The notes under the pieces are model-generated. The model worked only from the letters and a program-made list of their open reading frames with translations, did not search any database and had not been told where the DNA came from. A stretch of DNA of 64,000 nucleotides, taken from assembly GCA_002116315.1 (NCBI GenBank), contig KZ107850.1, positions 290,747 to 354,746 on the forward strand, in the 5' to 3' direction. Of this stretch, positions 30,990-41,809 are shown one piece after another (the stretch's first letter is position 1; each line of letters starts with the position of its first letter). The DNA comes from Epicoccum nigrum. Taxonomy: Eukaryota; Ascomycota; Dothideomycetes; Pleosporales; Didymellaceae. Position numbers and translations under genes: made by a program.

Positions 30990-31833
30990 GATTGCTGCTG
31001 TGGATGTTGGTATGTTGGTTACTGATTTAGATGATTGTCTTGAGGAGGTTAAAGAGCGTGTGATGGTGCGTTGGTAACAAGATACTGCTGGGAAATTGAC
31101 AATTAGAAGCTAACCGGAAGCTGACTATGGATAGCTCTTTACAGGTAATATATAGAATACCAGTCTCCACATTAGATTGGTTACGTATTTGCCTTTACCC
31201 AGCTCCAGGCAGCAGACCCGCTCTTTCACCTTGGTTAGCAATGCTGCGAACCAGCAGCGCAAGCCTGAGTGACCTACGATGCATAACCGTGGAAAAAGTG
31301 GGGTTCGAAATCTATTCACCACCACCTGAATTACAAACGGTCAACGTACCAATCAGATAGTCGACCGACTACAGACCGCGTCTAAAGTATCATGTGATAC
31401 AGGCGGTATGAGAAGTTTCCAGCATTTCGAAGCAATTCATGAGAAGCCAATGACGGTGCTCGACAATAACAGGACCGGGCATGGACGAACGAGCATTGTG
31501 CATCGACGTGATGTAGAGTCTTATTCAGACACGCGGAACTAAACAACCGAGGACACGTTGGCAACTGATTGATAGGCCGAGCGTTCGAAAGCTGCGGAGG
31601 TTCATGTGATGTGCTGATGTTTAGAGATCGAGAGGGAGGGTCGCTCGAGGCAGGTCCGGAGCGAAGGCACTTGCCACGCTAGCGCCTCCTCTCACCCATC
31701 ACCACCAGCCACGAAAGATGAGTTCTACGAATGACCGCTCGGGAAGGGGTGGCCTGGCTGACTGGAGTCTTCATTCGCCAAGTCTATCTCTTTTGATATA
31801 TCCTCGACCTGTAGCTGTTATTCCAATCTGGAC
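30990..31833. other. Upstream region of the 736-residue gene and 3' region of CFD1
   Basis: About 840 bases, A/T-richer than the coding DNA. Only short overlapping open frames are present. No gene is supported. Confidence 0.6.
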
Positions 31834-32796
31834 CTACGACGAGCCCCGAATGTCCCCTACCAACCTCTTTACAAACCCATCAAACAGCGGCGCCAGCGAG
31901 CAATCTCTATACTTATCCACGAACAACCCCTCCTTCGACCCACCCGTCGCGCCCGTACTACTAACATCTGTCCCATCAATGACCGTCCCCTTGGGATACA
32001 CCGGCCTCGCACCTTCCTCAATCAACATCACAAACGCCGGATCAATGGGCACACTGCCCAAGAACGGCACCTCAAAGTCCCTTGCCATGATCTCTCCTCC
32101 ACCCTTGCTGAACACATTCGTACACTCGCTGCAGTTTGGACACACAAACCCGGCCATGTTCTCCACCACACCGAGCACCTTTATCCCCGTCTTCTTGCAG
32201 AAGTTCAGCTCTTTCTTGACATCGGAGATGGAGATGGCTTGCGGTGTGGTCACCACGACAGCGCCGGCGAGCTGGTTAGGCGGCGCGCTGGGCGACGCAA
32301 CTTGCTTAAGCAGCGTCTCCAGCAGCGAGATATGCTCGTCCGAGGTGCCCGGCGGGGTGTCAATGAGGAGATAGTCCAGCTTGGGCCAGAGCACGTCGGT
32401 CAGGAACTGGCGCACCATGGCGGTCTTCTTGGGTCCGCGCCAGATGACGGCGTCGCTCCTGTTGGCTAGGATGAAGCCCAGCGACATGCATGAGAGTGCG
32501 CCGATGTTCTGTCCTCCTGTTGCGGAGTCTGCGCCCGCATTGTCTGTCCTGGGCGCGAGTGTCTGCGCATCGTGCACCGGCACGGGAATCCAACCGCCAG
32601 GCGCCTGGCGCACTTTCTTCTCTTCGATGCCGAAGAATCTCGGTATCGAAGGGCCTGTAAGATCGATGTCGAGGACGCCGACGGAATGCCCTTGCAGCGA
32701 CAGCGTCAGGGCGAGTTGGGTGGTGATGCTCGATTTACCGACCCCGCCTTTGCCCGAGAGCACAAGGACGATGTTGCGTACGTTTTCGAGAGGCAT
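31834..32796 (-). CDS. CFD1: Cytosolic Fe-S cluster scaffold Cfd1 (NUBP2)
   Basis: A single exon of 320 residues. The deviant Walker A motif VLSGKGGVGKSS lies at residues 12 to 23, followed by VGVLDIDLTGPS and DYLLIDTPPGTSDEH, all typical of Mrp/NBP35 P-loop ATPases. The conserved C-x-x-C that holds the bridging iron-sulfur cluster is CPNC at Cys219 and Cys222, within ENMAGFVCPNCSEC. The lack of the long N-terminal four-cysteine extension marks it as Cfd1/NUBP2 and not Nbp35. Cfd1 forms a complex with Nbp35 that builds 4Fe-4S clusters for cytosolic and nuclear proteins. The iron regulator HapX is 25 kb away; that link is only thematic. Confidence 0.95.
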   Translation of the reverse strand: MPLENVRNIVLVLSGKGGVGKSSITTQLALTLSLQGHSVGVLDIDLTGPSIPRFFGIEEKKVRQAPGGWIPVPVHDAQTLAPRTDNAGADSATGGQNIGALSCMSLGFILANRSDAVIWRGPKKTAMVRQFLTDVLWPKLDYLLIDTPPGTSDEHISLLETLLKQVASPSAPPNQLAGAVVVTTPQAISISDVKKELNFCKKTGIKVLGVVENMAGFVCPNCSECTNVFSKGGGEIMARDFEVPFLGSVPIDPAFVMLIEEGARPVYPKGTVIDGTDVSSTGATGGSKEGLFVDKYRDCSLAPLFDGFVKRLVGDIRGSS

Positions 32797-33202
32797 AGTG
32801 GAATGTGTCAGTCGGGCGCGCCGCTTGGAAGGGACGGAGGAGGGGTGAAGGCCGACTGGGAAGAGAAGCGCATCGTGTGAGAGGTGTGACGTGAATGCGG
32901 CGCTTTGAAATCAGTAGAGAGGTGGCGGCGGGATCGGAGCGCTAGCGCTGTAAGGTTGTTTTGACCCATAGCGGACATCGTTGGCTGGACTTGTACAATA
33001 TCTTCATCAAGTGCAGCCGTTTTGCTTTCAAGTCAAAGTGATATTAGCGAGGAGAATATGCATTGCTTATACATAAATTAGGTCCTCCATACAGCCCCAA
33101 CTCCAGCCCAAGTAACATTCGACAAAAATATCTGGAACACAATATTGGTATTAACTGTCAGAGACTCTCTTCGAAGGCATTATCCATTATCGCCAAATCC
33201 AT
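32797..33202. other. CFD1 upstream region
   Basis: Some 400 bases holding the CFD1 promoter and the 3' end of the secreted-protein gene. No further feature is evident. Confidence 0.6.
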
Positions 33203-35086
33203 TTATTTGCAATGGTTGCGCTCCAAAACCTCACTGCAGGACGGGTCGTCGCAAGGGGTGTCGCAAGACGTACTGCCAGCAACGTAGACGTAAGGCTGGC
33301 CAGCAACCTTGAACAGCTTCGAGAAGTCCTTGGCGTTGTAGTTGTCAGGCCTGAAACCAGCACGGCAGGCACAGTAGTACTTGCTTCCGCCAGTAGTGGC
33401 GCAGCCCGTGGAGAGGTCGCAGAAGTTCTCCGTCGGGTTGAACGGGTTGCACGTGTTGGGGCACAGAGTGTCAAGAGAGTCGCCAGTGTAGTCGCCGGCT
33501 GCGCTACCGGGGTCGGACCACGCACCGCCTGTCGTCTCAGGGTAGTACTGTGTCATGAGCGTGCTCGGCTCGGGGACAGCTGTGTAATCGCCGTAAGCCG
33601 CGCTAGTTGGCTCAGAAGGAATAGATGTGTAACCGTCGTAAATTGAGGTCGCCCCAGTGGGCCAGTAGACGGCGCTGTCATTACCAGCGGGGTAGTAGCC
33701 ATCAGCGGTGGGTTCAGGGTTCTCGTTCTCGTAAGGTGCTTCGGCTGTCTCGTAGCTTCCCGGGTGAGTTTTGGTGAACGTGGGCTCAGCAGTTCCGTAA
33801 CCACTGTCGGTATGCTTTGGCTTGTAACAGCTCTTGGGGCACATTGGCTTGGAAACGGCAGTGGCGGTGGGCCTAGCGGAAGCACCACTAATCTCGTACA
33901 ACCAGTCAGGAATAGACCCATCCTCGCCATCGTACGAGCCAGAGTCATCATCGTCTGAGTATGGGGCGGGCGAGGGCAAGGCGGAGGGCCAGTTGAAGAC
34001 CTGGCGGCGCACAGCGCGCAGAATCGAGCGAACCTTCTTCAACCGGGGGTAGTATTGCGCCTCCGCGTCATATGCAGGTGTTGGAGTCGGGGCGGCCTCG
34101 GAGGTGTATTCAGTATATGTAATGGTCACATAAGGACTGGAATCGTACTCTGGGGTGCACCAGGATGGGCACTCCTCGTCATCCTCACCATCGTAGATGC
34201 CATTGTCATTGCCCTCCCACCCTAAAGGTTTTGCGTAAGGGTCATAGTAAGGACTGTTGGGGTCGTAGATACTGTAAGGATCGAATGGGCCAATGTAGGG
34301 GTTGGAACCAATTGGAGAAGCAATGCCGGAGGGAGATGGGATCGGTGTCTCTGATAAGACGGGTACAGGCACAGATCTGGCGGGAGCTGCGAGCACGTCT
34401 AGCAAGATAGGCAACACGCCAGAAGGAGATGCGATTGGCACATCTGACGAGGCAGGCAGCAAATCCACAGCAGGTGTGGCGTCGACCGCAACAGGAGTGT
34501 CCACAGGAGATGGTTCATCCACGGCAAAAGCACCAAAACCTCCCTGTCTGCTAGGGACAACGGGGCGACCACCGAACACAGGCGCGGAGGCTGCAGGAGC
34601 AGAAGCCGAGGCAAAAGATAATAGAGAGTTGACTGCTGAAGCTCCGTTGGGTCTCAACCCGTTTGGTCTAAAGCTGATACCAGTCCCAGGCGTGGTGCCA
34701 GCGCCAAACGGTGCCGCAGATGTCGGTCGGTCAAGGATGACATCTGCAGTACCCGTATGGAGAACAGAGTTTTTACCAAGCGATGGAGCTATCTCAGCGC
34801 TGGGACCTAACAGCTCTGTCTCAGAGGGGGCATTAATACCTGGAATAAGAACTGGTGCGAGCGGAGCTACCATGGGTGATACAACAGGCGCGACCGCTCC
34901 CACAGCTGAGTTCTGTGCTTCGACCGCTGGCGGAACTGGAATTGGCGCCACGGCGTCAGAAATCGCTGGCGCTGCGGCGGCGGGAACTGCTCCCGTTCCC
35001 TGCCTGGTGGGGAGGTCTAGTTGTGCTCCCGTATCCTGCGCATAGATGGTGCGCAGAAGCATAGCTCCTACCACGACGGACTTCAT
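33203..35086 (-). CDS. Secreted Pro/Ser/Thr-rich protein with three CPxxC modules
   Basis: A single exon of 627 residues. The N-terminus MKSVVVGAMLLRTIYA is a short probable signal peptide. Residues about 20 to 270 are Ala/Pro/Val-rich with no cysteine. The middle and end contain three CPxxC modules: CPSWC, CPKSC and CPNTC. The last is part of a Cys-rich C-terminal module of about 80 residues with the pieces NFCDLSTGCATTGG and YYCACRAGF, which recall EGF-like folds, and the protein ends ERNHCK. Tyr/Pro/Thr-rich tracts separate the modules, and RAVRRQ could be a Kex2 site. It is probably a cell-wall or secreted protein; the function is not known to me. Neighbours to the right also encode secreted products. 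Confidence 0.82.
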   Translation of the reverse strand: MKSVVVGAMLLRTIYAQDTGAQLDLPTRQGTGAVPAAAAPAISDAVAPIPVPPAVEAQNSAVGAVAPVVSPMVAPLAPVLIPGINAPSETELLGPSAEIAPSLGKNSVLHTGTADVILDRPTSAAPFGAGTTPGTGISFRPNGLRPNGASAVNSLLSFASASAPAASAPVFGGRPVVPSRQGGFGAFAVDEPSPVDTPVAVDATPAVDLLPASSDVPIASPSGVLPILLDVLAAPARSVPVPVLSETPIPSPSGIASPIGSNPYIGPFDPYSIYDPNSPYYDPYAKPLGWEGNDNGIYDGEDDEECPSWCTPEYDSSPYVTITYTEYTSEAAPTPTPAYDAEAQYYPRLKKVRSILRAVRRQVFNWPSALPSPAPYSDDDDSGSYDGEDGSIPDWLYEISGASARPTATAVSKPMCPKSCYKPKHTDSGYGTAEPTFTKTHPGSYETAEAPYENENPEPTADGYYPAGNDSAVYWPTGATSIYDGYTSIPSEPTSAAYGDYTAVPEPSTLMTQYYPETTGGAWSDPGSAAGDYTGDSLDTLCPNTCNPFNPTENFCDLSTGCATTGGSKYYCACRAGFRPDNYNAKDFSKLFKVAGQPYVYVAGSTSCDTPCDDPSCSEVLERNHCK

Positions 35087-35809
35087 CTTGGCGATCCCTC
35101 AAGCTTTTCAGACAAGAGACAGTGGTAATGAGTATGGGGATCGAAAGAGTGACTGGATGAAGGCTTGGCTAGACATTGTGTCAGCTCCGTCGTGCTTGAA
35201 GATATAGATATCGAGGTCGAATTCTTGGTGGCAAAATCAAAACAAGCCTCACTGCCTCTGGTGCCATCCCATCTGGTGACAGCGAAATATGTCCGAGCTC
35301 TTCTTGTGGTTGATTCCGGCCAGTTGGGGAGGTGATGGGTAGGAATGTAGTACAAGGGCTCGTTACTGCGTTCTAAACGCCCATTTCAACATTGGAATGA
35401 CGCGTCGGTAGAGCGCATTGGTAAGTTACTTTTGAACACATGATGCCTCGCCGCGGTGTCCACGTAGTTCCTTGTACATTCCGCGAATCAGAGGTTATGG
35501 GACTCTGCTGCATTGCTTGATTTCGATTAAAGCCTTTTCCCGCTTGCGGGACGGTCCAGCCCTGTGGAAATGAATCTCAAACATAGTCATTTACTCAAAT
35601 GCCGCAACCAGTGAGGTCGAGGGTCAATGCTGTTGTTGCTTCTCTTGCATTGCCTTTGCGTTGCTTAGTAAAGAATTGACTGACGCCATGGATCTTTTGC
35701 ACTGTGGCGCGCCAAAATTTGTGCCAGATAAGGATTAGCTCTTTCGAAGATGCTGTGCTCAATAGACTTGCCGGTCTAAGACCGAAGATGACTTCTGAGG
35801 AGCTACAGG
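35087..35809. other. Upstream region of the CPxxC protein gene and 3' region of the esterase
   Basis: About 720 bases without a supported gene; the left half includes the promoter of the secreted-protein gene. Confidence 0.6.
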
Positions 35810-37550
35810 TTACTTTTCCAATCTTACAGCCCTCTCAGGATCTCTCCACCACTCGCATTGCTCCCTTCTAATGGAATCGCCCTCAACCCTGGTATTTCCA
35901 AATGACTCGAATCGCAGTTGAAGACCAGGCTCGCCCGCAGCGTTGTTGTCAATGTACTTCGGCCACTTCGGTAGACCAGTCCTGTTGCCAGCGTTGGGAT
36001 CACCATACACAACGAAGTCAGAGAAATACGTATGCAGTTGTTTGCCAACCTCAGGGTACTGAACACCGCCAGCCCCTTTACCTTCAGCCCAGGTGTATTT
36101 GGTGTCGGCGGTGTGAGGAATGCCCCTCCAATCTGCGAACGTGTTGTTGACTGTCCAATGCATCTTGTACACAGGTACGCCTGCGGATGACATACGAACT
36201 GCAGTCTCTTGACCAGCACAGGCATACATGTAGTCTGTAAGCGCAGCAGAGATGCGGTCGTACTGCGTAGAGTTGGGGCTGTGAGCGTAGGGAGACCAGT
36301 CACCGTTCGTGTCATTGGTAGGATCGGGGTACAAAGTCTCCAGATCCGAGATATCTTGTGGTGAGAGATCAGGTATGAGGTTCTTGAAGAAGTCGAGAAA
36401 TTCTCCATTTGTCTCGACATCGCCTGGGCTGTAGTACTTGGCCTCGTCGCGGACATTTGTCGTGATTGTCGGAACGTGATAGAATTGCTCATTAATACCG
36501 GCTGTAGAGCCTGCTTCTTCTAGGAGAGGTCCGCCACGCGTGGGTTGAAAGGGCCAAGTGATATTGTACTCGGATTCCCGGAAGAGCAGATTGCTTGCCT
36601 CTTGTATCAAGGAGATATTTGCTGCGCGCAGACAACCAACCACCTCCTCATCGGTATCGTTCGCAACTCCTCCGCACCCTGAAAGCTCGAGGAATTGCGA
36701 GAACTGTCTCTGATATAACGGATATGATGCATTAGGGAATGCACGTGCAGTGATACTTCCAGATTGCAAGACTGCTTGAGAGAAAAGTGGAGAGACACCT
36801 TCAGTTTTGTTGTAGTTGTTGAACAGATGGATGCCAACAGAGTGTGCGCCTGCCGAACGACCGCCGATTGTGACACGCCCAGGGTCACCACCGAAGGCTG
36901 AGATATGCCTTTTCACGAAATCAAAAGCTAGCTGCTGATCCAAAAGTCCGAGATTTAGAAGACCAAGACGGTCAAAGACAGGAGATGGTAGAAACCCAAG
37001 AGAGTTGACCTAAAGAGAATGAGCGGATGATCATGCCAAGTCTGCGATGGCAACTTACTCTGTAGTTGAAGTTCACAACTATCAGTGGTTCTTCTGAGTT
37101 GGCGACAAAAGCAGGGCCATCGAAGCTCCTCGCGGATCCGGACACAAATCCACCTCCATGGATCCAGATGAAAACTGGCAATTTGGCGTTTGAAGACACG
37201 TTTTGGGGACGGAACACATTCAAATTGAGACATGCCTCGTCTTGTGGGTACGGTACCATCGACACATCCTGAACACAGGAGAAACCATACTGGGTGGCAT
37301 TCTTGGTTCCAGAGAAAGGCTCGGATGGTCCGACAGGGGCAAACCGCAGGTCACCGACTGGCTGAGTCGCATAGTCGATGTTGAACCAGGCATCAACCGG
37401 TGCTGGAAGAGGCCGCTTGGTCAGATACTGACTCACTGTAGTACCAGCAAAACTGCCATGACCTGGCACTGTGACGATGGATGCACTTCCTGCACTGATG
37501 AGGAGCGCAAGTGCGGTAAGATAGCGCTGAGCAATGCCGGTGAGGCCCAT
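35810..37550 (-). CDS. Secreted type-B carboxylesterase/lipase
   Basis: Two exons (37550..37059 and 37009..35810) give 563 residues from the start I prefer. The signal peptide is MGLTGIAQRYLTALALLISA with a GSAS cleavage region. The alpha/beta-hydrolase features are present: the oxyanion loop FIWIHGGGF, the nucleophile motif GGRSAG (Ser216), and the type-B signature EDxCLNLNV as DEACLNLNVF. The family hydrolyses carboxylic esters; substrate cannot be told. An ATG 60 bases upstream (37610) is in frame, but a TATATAATA box at 37621..37629 sits only 11 bases before it, so transcription probably starts inside that extension. The intron restores NYRVNSLGFL, a conserved segment. Confidence 0.9.
37010..37058 (-). 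other. Intron in carboxylesterase gene
   Basis: A 49-base phase-0 intron, GTAAGT to CTTTAG, between NYR and VNSLGF. Confidence 0.87.
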
Positions 37551-37620
37551 CGTATCGAGAACTAGCATCGAAGCCTGCCACAGGTATACAAGACTCTGGT
37601 GAGCGAGCATGGTTGCTGTC

Positions 37621-37629
37621 TATTATATA
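37621..37629 (-). promoter_or_regulatory. TATA box of carboxylesterase gene
   Basis: TATATAATA on the minus strand, 70 bases upstream of the preferred start codon. Its position argues against use of the upstream in-frame ATG at 37610. Confidence 0.55.
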
Positions 37630-38908
37630 CAAGACTTGTAAAGTCTTGGTACGGTCAGTAGCGGAGGTTTGCTGCAGCTTCGAGTCAGGTACGGCCGGTT
37701 ATCGCTTCCCGAGCTCGTCGTCATTGCGGAGCAAAACGTTGCTATCCTGGGGTATAGATCCGTCGGAAGGTGAATCGGAAGCGATACGAAGGCTGAGATA
37801 GGGGCATAGGTGTCCTTGAATGGTCATTCGGTGAGTATCATGATAATCGATGGGAGTAGTCTCTGGGCATCCGCGTAAGTAAGTACGAGATACCCCAGAC
37901 AAGTACGACAGTGTCAAGCACCACCCACGACTTGTTTGCAGTCGTAGCAGGACCGAATCATAAAAGGTTCTGTCTTTGAAAAATGTAACACACAAGCAAA
38001 GGCATGTTGGTATCAGCAGCATTGGTCACTAGGTACTGTGTATACTAGTGCTCAGGGCATGACAATGTGAGTGGGGAGTGTGCGGGGCGACGCCGGCGAA
38101 GCGCCGCCCTGGCACCGGCCACAACTGCGACACGCGACCCGCAGATTGCACTTCTTCACACCCGCCAGTAATCCCATCTTTTCTTCATCCTCTTCATATG
38201 CTGTCACACCAAAAACACTTTGCATGATATTTCCCTATACTGCAACACCACTCATATGTTTCTCTCCACATTTCGCCTGATTCGAGCCTGTAGTGCTTGA
38301 AAAACAGCATGCTCTGGAGTTCAATTCACAGCCGATCGATCATGTATCGCAACTGACAACCTGTTGAGCGCAGCACACAAGCTGCCTGTAACGCCTTTAT
38401 TTTGCGATAAATTGCGAACCTGACCCGCGTTCGATTCATAACCTGTGGTGCTGGAGCCATGGCTCATCCTTCACATCCCCTTTGAGAATTTTTGGTCTCG
38501 TGCTAGCCGTCCTATCAATCTGATATAATGCTGATGCCACGATGTTACTTGTAGGTGCTTACTTTTGCGACAGTCGCGATACCGGTTGGTTGGCAGTCGA
38601 ACGAGCGCTGTTACGGCGAGACTCCAGCCACAATGTCTAGGTCAGACACAAGCTGAACAACGGCGCAGAATGACCAATGAGCCAGCCCGGACAGGTATCA
38701 CCTCAGCCTAGCACTAGCACGAGGCGTGCTCCTTATGAGTAGCCCCCCTTAATGAGAAGCTGCCCGTGTAATTGCACGATATTTAGTACAAGGTCGTCAC
38801 TCTCTACATGAAAGTCGAAGACCACCTTGCAGTTGCCTTGGCTGTTGTTATCCAGTAATCATTACCTCAGACGACGAATTTGCGCATATAACATTGTGCT
38901 CGACGGCT
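37630..38908. other. Divergent upstream region of esterase and monooxygenase
   Basis: About 1.3 kb with only short open frames. It should contain both promoters. No repeat or RNA gene was recognised. Confidence 0.6.
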
Positions 38909-40807
38909 ATGGAGTCTTTTGACTTGGTTATTGTTGGCGCAGGTAATCTTTCCCCAACCCCATTCATTCAAAACTGATGATAAATCTTTGCAGGAATTCA
39001 TGGCTTGGTCGCCCTCAAAACATACATAGATGTACATCCGAACGCATCTATATTGGTTATTGACAAAGGGAGCTCACTGGGAGGTGTATGGGCTGTGGAC
39101 AGGTTATATCCAGGTTTGCATACCAATAACCATTTTCGGACGTAGGTCACTCAAAACGCTTTTGTTAGGTTGAGTTAATCGTTCACAGATTTGAGGTTAG
39201 CTGAGATGTGTATGTTTTACGTTGCGCATCACTTACTCGAGGCGCAGTATAGCGACTATCCCATGAAAACAGATGGCTTCAACCTTGAAAACGACCACAT
39301 CCCCGGAGAGCATGTCTACCAATATCTCTGCAACTATGCCCAGCAATTCAATCTCACGAAGTATATACGTTTGAACACCAGCGTGGAGTTAGCTGTTGAT
39401 AGAGGGAGCTTGGGTTGGACATTGACTGTTGCTGACAGGACACTGGCTATGCCGTCTGCAACAGTGATCAAGACTTCAAAGCTCACCGTAGCCACTGGAT
39501 TGACTTCAGAACCATTCATGCCGAAGATGGTTGGAAGAGACGAGTTTCAAGCCCCAGTTTACCACACCAGCGAATTTGCCAAGGCCGAGAATGGCCTGGG
39601 CACCTTCAAAAAGGTGGTTCTCCTTGGTGGCGCGAAGTTCTCGTGGGACATTGCGTGTGCATACGCTTCGGCAGGTGTACAGGTCGACTGGGTGATTCGC
39701 GAATCTGGACATGGGCCCTGTTGGATGACTCCACCAAGGCTCACACCCTTCAAGATCATTCCTGAGCTACTACTCCAGACGAGGCTGATAACATGGCTTA
39801 GCCCATGCATTTGGGAGGATGGCTTCTCATACATCCGGAACTTCTTCTCCAAACATTGGCTGGGTCGAATGGTTGCAGACAAATTCTTCACAAAGATGCA
39901 GCATAACATTGAAGAGAGCAATCGGTACCACGAGCATCCGGAAACAGCAAAATTACACCCATGGGACGATGTCTTCTTCATCGGAACCAACCGGGGCCTT
40001 CTGAATTACGATGTGGACTTCTTCGAGTATGTGCGCAATGGAACAATCCGTGTCCATATTGCAAATATCGAGCGACTCAGTTACCACACGGTTCACCTGT
40101 CAGATGGCAAATCAGTGGCTGCGGAAGTCTTGATTTGCGGCACAGGCTGGAAAGACACTCCACAGATCGAATTCAAAACGGAAAGAGAATTGGGTCTTCC
40201 AGGTCACTTGCCTTTGAATGCAGAACCATACATCGCGGGGGCCGATTGTGAAATACTTGAGAAGTGTCCTAAGTTACAGCACCAGCCTCCTCGCCGCAAC
40301 ATCAAGGCCATGAGCGAGGACGCAGATGAGACGACGCCGGAGCCATACCGCTTGTACCGCTTCATGGTGCCACCCGCATTTGTTGATAGCCGGTCACTTG
40401 TGTTTGCAGGCGCTTACCGAAGTGGCGCAACGATCATGGTTGCCCAGTCGCAAGCTCTCTGGATGACCGCGTTCTTCGACAACAACATCCCTGGACTTGA
40501 ATGCCGTACCAACGTCAGCTCAGATCGTGTCATGTATGAGACAGTCTTGCACACTCAGTTTGGCAAGTGGCGTTATAGCAAAGGATTCGGCGCTCGATTC
40601 CCAGAGCTGTGGTTTGAATGCCTGCCTTACGTCGACCTTCTGTTGAAAGATATTGGCGTAGCAAATCAGAGAAAGAAGAGCTGGTGGGCTGAGCGGCTCA
40701 CGCCTTATGTCCCGAAAGACTATCAAGGCATCGTTGATGAGTACATGGCCTTGAGATCGCAACCCTCTATTGCCATCCACAGCTTCAACCCACGCAAGCA
40801 TGACTGA
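38909..40807 (+). CDS. FAD-dependent monooxygenase (FMO-like) with a 7-base microexon
   Basis: Four exons (38909..38942, 38994..39141, 39189..39195, 39248..40807) encode 582 residues. The FAD-binding motif is IVGAGIHG near the N-terminus, then GGVWAVDRLYPGLHTNN. Exon 3 is only seven bases; with it the protein reads HFRT-FEYSDYPM, matching the usual TNN-x5-YxYPDFPM spacing of fungal relatives. Later come a second nucleotide-binding segment VVLLGGAKFSWDIA and VDWVIRESGHGP. These enzymes use NAD(P)H and oxygen to oxidise small molecules; the substrate is unknown. No polyketide or peptide synthase is nearby, so a secondary-metabolite link is not supported. The gene lies in a block of secreted-enzyme genes. 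Confidence 0.88.
38943..38993 (+). other. First intron of monooxygenase
   Basis: A 51-base phase-1 intron, GTAATC to TTGCAG, splitting the second glycine of the FAD-binding motif. Confidence 0.87.
39142..39188 (+). other. Second intron of monooxygenase
   Basis: A 47-base phase-2 intron, GTAGGT to TTCACAG with a GTTAAT branch-like site. Confidence 0.75.
39189..39195 (+). other. Seven-base microexon
   Basis: The bases ATTTGAG complete a Thr codon and add Phe-Glu, giving T-F-E before YSDYPM. Without it, no pair of strong splice sites restores this conserved segment in frame. Confidence 0.72.
39196..39247 (+). other. Third intron of monooxygenase
   Basis: A 52-base phase-0 intron, GTTAGC to GCGCAG, following the microexon. 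The donor is weaker than average. Confidence 0.7.
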
Positions 40808-41809
40808 ACTGAGAGGGATGGTCGCAAACATCGCTCCGATGTCTTGCTACGCTTTTGAAACGTTGAACCTCCTCAGGCTCAAGGTTCTCGGTCGAACGGT
40901 TGTTACTCTATTGTCTAATTTACGAACGGCGATTCTACAGGATACCGATTTTGCAACCTAAGACACATAAGCAGTATTTCATATTGCGATTACATTATGA
41001 CACGTCCGCCTGACGTTCTATAGGAAACCTTCACCACCGAAGGCCTTTGATATGTCTTCAGCACGTTGAGGCATCTTATTGGTGTGAGCATCACGGGTTG
41101 CCCATGTGTATCGGACTTTTCTAACGATACCCCCGCTATCTTACTGCACATCCTACACAGAGAAACTACTCAAGATGGTGATTTAGTTGGTTGCGTTACC
41201 TCACGATCGCCTCTCAGATAATGAACGGGACTTGACTCGCAGTCTTACTGCAACCCCGCAGATCGATATTAAATGAGGAGACCCAGTCAGCTTGGCTCGT
41301 ATCATAAGAAAAAGAAGTCGAGGGAAACAAACCACCCAAGGACAAAGCACGAGAAAGCTTGTCAAATCCCGCGCAAGGATCCGATTCGCTGACCCCGCAA
41401 TTGCTTTCACACCGATAGTCTTGGCACTATTTACAGAACAGCGTCTTATTGGCACCACCAAGACGGAGCTCCGATTATGGTAGCTTCCAAAAGGAGGTTT
41501 GTGAATATCTAAGATTCTTATAGCCACACCTTAACATCTAAACTGACACGGGAGGACAACGTGGTTCCAAACCGGACATCGTCCTGTCGGCCCGTCGCAT
41601 AATAGCCCCGAAATTCATTACAGTCGATGAAGTTGTCATCTAAAATGTATTCCCGATAGAGATCACCGTTTCCAAAAGTCGAAGTTTGCGAGAAGGCGCC
41701 GTGCAGATGTATCGCAAAGAAGCTATAAAAGAGGTCGCCCAACAGCTGATTTGCAACGACCACAGCGCGCGGAATATTCAAGCTGACCATCATGCCTCAT
41801 CCACTCGCA
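40808..41809. other. Upstream region of the cellobiohydrolase gene
   Basis: One kilobase without a supported gene. It includes the 3' region of the monooxygenase and the cellobiohydrolase promoter with a TATA box at 41724..41730. Confidence 0.65.
41724..41730 (+). promoter_or_regulatory. TATA box of GH7 gene
   Basis: TATAAAA about 80 bases upstream of the preferred start codon, a common distance in highly expressed fungal genes. Confidence 0.6.

Noticed and set aside
31261..31330. GGGTTCGAAATC resembling a tRNA T arm
   Set aside because: No matching acceptor, D or anticodon stems surround it.
31718..32374. 218-codon open frame on the + strand
   Set aside because: Antisense to CFD1, whose P-loop and CPNC motifs are unambiguous.
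39191..40807. Monooxygenase starting at the TTG at 39191 as a two-exon-less gene
   Set aside because: It lacks the FAD-binding N-terminus, which is clearly present upstream and joins in frame through the microexon.
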